Shown here piece by piece: positions 6,715-10,146 of a stretch of 10,146 nucleotides of DNA. The notes under the pieces are model-generated. The model ran no database searches. It worked only from the letters and a program-made list of their open reading frames with translations, and was not told the DNA's origin. The stretch's first letter is position 1. Every line of letters begins with the position of its first letter. Made by a program: the position numbers and the translations under genes. Origin of the DNA: Prevotella sp. UBA746 (GTDB lineage: Bacteria > Bacteroidota > Bacteroidia > Bacteroidales > Bacteroidaceae). Location of the stretch: positions 1-10,146 of the forward strand of contig DBKQ01000101.1 of the NCBI GenBank assembly GCA_002298545.1, written 5' to 3'.

Positions 6715-8631
6715 TTATTTAATGCAGTCGTTTATTGCTTTGGCTATTCCCTCAGGGTCAATGCCTACAATATGTTGCAGTTCGGCAACAGTGCCGTGTT
6801 CCACGAAAGAGTCCGGAAGACCCAGTCTGATGATTTCCGGGTAGAATCCCTTGTCTTCCATCCATTCAAGCACAGCCGATCCGAAGCCACCCTTTCTAAC
6901 TCCGTCTTCTACCGTAATGATTTTCTTGAATTTCCGTCCCACTTCTTCAAGCAGATTCTCGTCGAGCGGCTTAACGAAACGCATGTCGTAGTGGGCGATG
7001 GAGAGTTTTGAGTTTGGAGTTAGGGTTGTGGAGTTAACGAGTTCAATAGCTTTCTCCACGTTATTCCCAATCGGACCAACCGACAAAACGGCAATGTCGT
7101 TGCCGTCGCGCAGTTTTCTGCCAGTGCCCACCTTTATCTCCTCCAGTGCGCAATGCCAGTCTTTCAGAACCCCTCTTCCCCGTGGGTATCTGATAACGAA
7201 CGTTCCCTTGTTAGGTAGTTGCGCTGTATACATCAGTCGCCTCAGTTCATGCTCGTTCATAGGCGAGGCGATGGTAAGGTTAGGAATCGGTCGGAGAGCC
7301 GCCATATCGAATGCTCCGTGATGAGTAGCACCGTCTTCGCCTACGAGTCCGGCTCTGTCGAGACAGATTACAACCGGTAGGTTTAGAATCGCCACATCAT
7401 GAATGATATTGTCGTATGCCCTTTGTGCAAAGGCACTGTATATATTGCAGAAAGGCTGAAGTCCGTCTTTCGCCATACCTCCAGAGAATGTAACTGCATG
7501 CCCCTCGGCAATGCCCACATCAAAGGTTCGATCCGGCATAGCCTTCATCATGATATTCATGGAGCATCCTGTAGGCATCGCCGGTGTAACGCCAACGATT
7601 CGTTTATTCTGTCGCGCGAGTTCGAGGAGAGTATTGCCGAAAACGTCCTGATATTTAGCCGGTTCCGTACCGTCTTCCGTCTTTATTCGCTTACCCGTCG
7701 ACACGTCGAAGAGTCCCGGTGCATGCCATACGGTGGCAGCCTTTTCAGCCGGAGCATATCCGTGCCCTTTGATAGTATGCAGATGCAACAGTTTCGGACC
7801 TTTCATGTCTTTCAGCTGTTGCAGTGTGTGCACGAGTTCAATCACGTCATGCCCGTCGAACGGTCCGAAATATCTAATGTTCATTCCCTCGAAGATATTC
7901 TGCTGATGACTGATAGCCGATTTCAGAGCATTGCTCAGTCGTATGATTCCCTTTCGGCGGTTCTCGTCGAGCATACCGTTAGAGCGTAGCCATGTAGCCA
8001 CCTTATATCTCCATTTGTTGTAAGTCTCGTTGGTATTGAGCTTAAGCAGATAATGTTTCATTCCGCCCACGCTGCGGTCGATGCTCATGTTGTTGTCGTT
8101 CAGAATGATGAGCATGTCGTTGGGTGTAGTCGAAACGTTGTTCAGTCCCTCAAAGGCAAGTCCGCCGCTCATAGCCCCGTCGCCTATAACGGCAACAATA
8201 TGTCGGTCGGTGTGTCCCGTCTGCCTTGCCGCCACAGCCATACCGAGGGCGGCAGATATAGAGTTCGATGCGTGTCCACATACAAATGTGTCGTATTCGC
8301 TTTCCTCTGGCGATGGGAAAGGACGTATGCCATGGAGCTTCCTGTTAGTGCAGAAATTGTCGCATCTTCCGGTAAGGATCTTGTGTCCGTAAGCCTGATG
8401 CCCCACGTCCCACACAATCCTGTCGTAAGGTGTGTTGAAGACATAGTGCATGGCAACGGTAATCTCCAGTGCTCCCAGGCTTGAAGCGAGGTGGCCGGGG
8501 TTAACCGACAGTTCCTTTAGAATATCCTCCCTCAGTTCTTTGCAAACCTGTGGCAGCATCTCCACCGGCAGCCGTCTCAGGTCTTGTGGATATTTAATGC
8601 TTTTTAGTATGTTCTTATTTTCGTTTCCCAT
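6715..8631 (-). CDS. dxs: 1-deoxy-D-xylulose-5-phosphate synthase
   Basis: This thiamine-diphosphate enzyme joins pyruvate and glyceraldehyde 3-phosphate to make 1-deoxy-D-xylulose 5-phosphate, the first step of the MEP isoprenoid pathway and a source for thiamine and pyridoxal synthesis. The 638-residue length is normal. Visible hallmarks are NPGHLASSLG (44-53, with catalytic-type His47), WDVGHQAYGHK (74-84), the diphosphate-binding GDGAMSGGLAFEGLNN (150-165) ending with NDNNMSI (178-184), and IRYFGPFDGHD (252-262). The catalytic Glu376 lies in DVGIAEGHAV. DRAGLVGEDGATHHGAFD (425-442) and the transketolase C-terminal part (about 505-635, HYDMRFVKPLD at 547-557) complete it. The ATG overlaps the stop of the upstream Imm51-like gene as TAATG. 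A short low-complexity insertion is present near 533-543. Confidence 0.97.
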   Translation of the reverse strand: MGNENKNILKSIKYPQDLRRLPVEMLPQVCKELREDILKELSVNPGHLASSLGALEITVAMHYVFNTPYDRIVWDVGHQAYGHKILTGRCDNFCTNRKLHGIRPFPSPEESEYDTFVCGHASNSISAALGMAVAARQTGHTDRHIVAVIGDGAMSGGLAFEGLNNVSTTPNDMLIILNDNNMSIDRSVGGMKHYLLKLNTNETYNKWRYKVATWLRSNGMLDENRRKGIIRLSNALKSAISHQQNIFEGMNIRYFGPFDGHDVIELVHTLQQLKDMKGPKLLHLHTIKGHGYAPAEKAATVWHAPGLFDVSTGKRIKTEDGTEPAKYQDVFGNTLLELARQNKRIVGVTPAMPTGCSMNIMMKAMPDRTFDVGIAEGHAVTFSGGMAKDGLQPFCNIYSAFAQRAYDNIIHDVAILNLPVVICLDRAGLVGEDGATHHGAFDMAALRPIPNLTIASPMNEHELRRLMYTAQLPNKGTFVIRYPRGRGVLKDWHCALEEIKVGTGRKLRDGNDIAVLSVGPIGNNVEKAIELVNSTTLTPNSKLSIAHYDMRFVKPLDENLLEEVGRKFKKIITVEDGVRKGGFGSAVLEWMEDKGFYPEIIRLGLPDSFVEHGTVAELQHIVGIDPEGIAKAINDCIK

Positions 8632-9059
8632 TATAATAGATTTGCGTCAACGTCAACATTGTCGAGCAATTTTCTCAATCTGTCGTCGTCTTCACACAGT
8701 GTTTTCAGTTCCGTCATAAATCGATACAGCATATCGCGGTTCTTGGAGTAAGCATAAAACATGTCAGCCTCCGGGTCGAATTCTACAACCTCGCCGGCTT
8801 CCGGAATCTCCTCTTTTATAAATTCCTTAGCGAGCGCCTCCCATGTGTATCCGTTTCCCAAGAGTTCCTTTTCCTCAAATATGTCAGTCTTGTATTCCTC
8901 TTCGGCATAGAGCACAACGGCATATTCTCCGTTTTCCTTTTCCCTCCAGCAGAAGGGATAATAAGGACTGTCCTCAACCACGCCGAGCGAATCGTGTTCC
9001 TCCGACGCTTTACTGCGTTTGGAGAAGATACGTTTGACGGACCCAATGATTTTTCCCAT
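8631..9059 (-). CDS. Small Imm51-like protein of unknown role, first gene of the dxs-trk operon
   Basis: The 142-residue soluble protein has no signal peptide or membrane segment. After a basic N-terminal stretch (KRIFSKRSK, 9-17), residues about 36-135 resemble the Imm51 family of immunity proteins: EYAVVLYAEEE (45-55), ELLGNGYTWEALAKEF (65-80), and FDPEADMFYAYS (94-105) followed by a helical acidic end (111-136). Imm51 was defined from genes next to polymorphic toxins, but no toxin is visible here. The assignment is from memory of the family pattern and should be tested with a profile search. Its stop overlaps the dxs start (TAATG), so translation is probably coupled. A -7 element lies about 36 bases before the ATG, making it the leading gene of the operon. 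Its true function here is unknown. Confidence 0.7.
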   Translation of the reverse strand: MGKIIGSVKRIFSKRSKASEEHDSLGVVEDSPYYPFCWREKENGEYAVVLYAEEEYKTDIFEEKELLGNGYTWEALAKEFIKEEIPEAGEVVEFDPEADMFYAYSKNRDMLYRFMTELKTLCEDDDRLRKLLDNVDVDANLL

Positions 9060-9094
9060 ATTCCTATTATACCTTATTATATATAAACAGGATG

Positions 9095-9102
9095 CAAATG
9101 TA
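9095..9102 (-). promoter_or_regulatory. Probable -7 promoter element for the Imm51-like/dxs/trkA/trkH operon
   Basis: TACATTTG on the minus strand matches the Bacteroidetes TAnnTTTG consensus. It lies 36 bases before the ATG at 9059, giving a leader of roughly 25-32 bases. No clear TTTG is found 19-21 bases upstream; that part is AT-rich. There is no obvious hairpin terminator for the oxidoreductase gene in 9103-9158, so some read-through into this operon is possible. Confidence 0.6.
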
Positions 9103-9158
9103 GTAAATTTATTTTATCCTTATTATATAAAACACTAAAAATCGTTGTTTTCGCCTGT

Positions 9159-10097
9159 CTATCCTATAATTCTCTTCTTTGTTTCCTCAAATTCGCCAAC
9201 CATTCTCTTGACAATATCTCCGGCAGTCTGTATTTCCTTTATACCCGAAGCAATCTGTCCGATTTCAAGTTCGCCACCGTTCATGTCGCCTTCGAAGATT
9301 CCTCTTTTCGATGCCGCTTTCCCGATGATCGTCCTAAGTTCGTCGGCACTTGCCCCATTGTCTTCAGCAGTCTTAATGCTGTCGTAGAGTTGGTTTTTGA
9401 TGAGGCGGGTAGGTGCAATCTTCTTCAGACACAGCATCGTGTCGCCCTCCTGCAGTTCCGTGCAGCGCTGTTTGAAAACCTCAGAGGCAGAGCTCTCCTT
9501 GCTCATTGCAAACACCGTTCCGCACTGAACGCCTTCAGCTCCGAGCGCCATAGCGGCAAGCATCGCCTCGCCAGAGGCAATTCCGCCGGCAGCGATAAGT
9601 GGTAGCGAGGTTGCCTTCCTTACCTGGGGGATAAGGGTCATTGTAGTTGTTTCCTCCCTTCCGTTGTGTCCTCCGGCTTCAAAACCTTCGGCAACGACAG
9701 CGTCAACGCCGGCTTCCTCGCATTTCTTTGCGAATTTGCTGCTCGAAACGACATGAACAACGGTTATTCCGGCATCATGCAGCATCTGGGTGTATTTCTT
9801 CGGACTGCCAGCCGATGTGAATACAATCTTCACTCCCTCGCTGACAATCATTTCCATCAGTTTGTCGATTTCCGGATACATCAGCGGTACATTGATACCC
9901 CAAGGTTTCTGTGTAGCCTCCTTCATCTTGTTGATATGTTCAAGCAGAGTTTCGGGGTGCATAGAGCCAGCCCCCAGAAGCCCCAGTCCGCCGGCATTGC
10001 TCACGGCAGCTGCGAGTCTCCATCCGCTACACCAAACCATTCCCCCTTGTATTATAGGATATTGAATTCCGAAGAGTTTTGTTATTCTATTGTCCAT
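9159..10097 (-). CDS. FMN-dependent oxidoreductase of the nitronate monooxygenase / FabK (enoyl-ACP reductase II) family
   Basis: The product is a 312-residue TIM-barrel flavoprotein. It starts MDNRITKLFGIQYPIIQGGM, the usual FMN-binding opening (QGGM at 17-20), then LAAAVSNAGGLGLLGAGSM (28-46). AEGFEAGGHNG (136-146) carries the family His144, and LIAAGGIASG (167-176) with LGAEGVQCGT (185-194) forms the FMN phosphate site. Length, opening and the C-terminal IKNQL (233-237) and GDMNGGELEIGQIA (270-283) look more like FabK, which reduces enoyl-ACP in fatty-acid elongation, than like classical nitronate monooxygenases. The family is hard to separate by eye, so no symbol is given. An upstream TTG at 10142 extends the frame by 15 residues, but these lie over the promoter; the ATG at 10097 is preferred. 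Confidence 0.85.
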   Translation of the reverse strand: MDNRITKLFGIQYPIIQGGMVWCSGWRLAAAVSNAGGLGLLGAGSMHPETLLEHINKMKEATQKPWGINVPLMYPEIDKLMEMIVSEGVKIVFTSAGSPKKYTQMLHDAGITVVHVVSSSKFAKKCEEAGVDAVVAEGFEAGGHNGREETTTMTLIPQVRKATSLPLIAAGGIASGEAMLAAMALGAEGVQCGTVFAMSKESSASEVFKQRCTELQEGDTMLCLKKIAPTRLIKNQLYDSIKTAEDNGASADELRTIIGKAASKRGIFEGDMNGGELEIGQIASGIKEIQTAGDIVKRMVGEFEETKKRIIG

Positions 10098-10128
10098 AAT
10101 GATTTTGTCTTTTATTATTTTATGTTTG

Positions 10129-10136
10129 CAAAGATA
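10129..10136 (-). promoter_or_regulatory. Probable -7 promoter element for the FabK/NMO-like gene
   Basis: TATCTTTG on the minus strand matches TAnnTTTG exactly and is identical to the element before the lyase. It is 31 bases upstream of the ATG at 10097. The -33 region lies outside the window. Its position argues against the TTG at 10142 as a start codon. Confidence 0.6.
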
Positions 10137-10146
10137 GTGCAAATCG

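Noticed and set aside
7495..7518. Dxs catalytic motif IAEGHAV instead of the Escherichia coli-type IAEQHAV
   Set aside because: The catalytic Glu376 is kept and, as far as I recall, the Gly variant is common in Bacteroidetes Dxs proteins, so it is not unusual.
5542..8484. Plus-strand open frames of up to 218 residues opposite trkA and dxs
   Set aside because: Both sense genes are intact with all family motifs; the antisense frames show no conserved pattern.
10098..10142. N-terminal extension of the flavin oxidoreductase from TTG 10142
   Set aside because: The extension overlaps the -7 promoter element and adds a Lys/Ile-rich stretch not found in the family, whose proteins begin near MDNRITKLFGI.
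1..10146. tRNA, rRNA, CRISPR array, insertion sequence, integrase or attachment site
   Set aside because: I looked for tRNA-like cloverleaf ends, regularly spaced repeats, transposase motifs and long direct repeats on both strands and saw none that could be supported.

Overview
The window looks like a chromosomal segment of a Bacteroidales bacterium, most likely Prevotella-like (Prevotellaceae). The reasons are a SusC/RagA-type TonB-dependent transducer with its N-terminal extension, a lipoprotein with an acidic Bacteroidetes surface-export signal (Cys-Ser-Asp4), and several TAnnTTTG (-7) promoter elements in place of sigma70 -10/-35 boxes. The genus assignment is inference from sequence flavour. 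All eight genes I accept lie on the minus strand, so transcription runs from high to low coordinates.

In order of transcription there are three blocks. (1) 10097-9159 is a FabK/nitronate-monooxygenase-type flavin oxidoreductase with its own -7 element. (2) 9059-3905 is a tightly packed four-gene operon: a small Imm51-like protein, dxs (first enzyme of the MEP isoprenoid pathway), trkA and trkH (potassium uptake). Its junctions are a 1-base TAATG overlap, a 12-base gap and a 4-base ATGA overlap. The operon has a clear -7 element just upstream. (3) 3743-1 is an accessory, envelope-facing block: a small BACON-like surface lipoprotein closed by a strong terminator, a secreted heparinase II/III-family polysaccharide lyase, and the first 221 codons of a SusC-like transporter that runs off the window. 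The lyase and SusC gene probably belong to a polysaccharide utilization locus (PUL) continuing beyond position 1.

The non-coding parts are the most unusual. The 416-base gap before the lyase holds a terminator, then a -7 element with a perfect 20-base palindrome directly upstream. After these come a possible 12-residue leader peptide, a small hairpin, a terminator-like hairpin with seven Ts, and a distal strand that could compete with the small hairpin. This resembles an attenuator. The SusC leader also contains two mutually exclusive hairpins. I found no tRNA, rRNA, CRISPR array, insertion sequence or integrase. I do not see a clear-cut new multi-gene system; the leads most worth following are the lyase leader and the Imm51-like gene fixed in a housekeeping operon.
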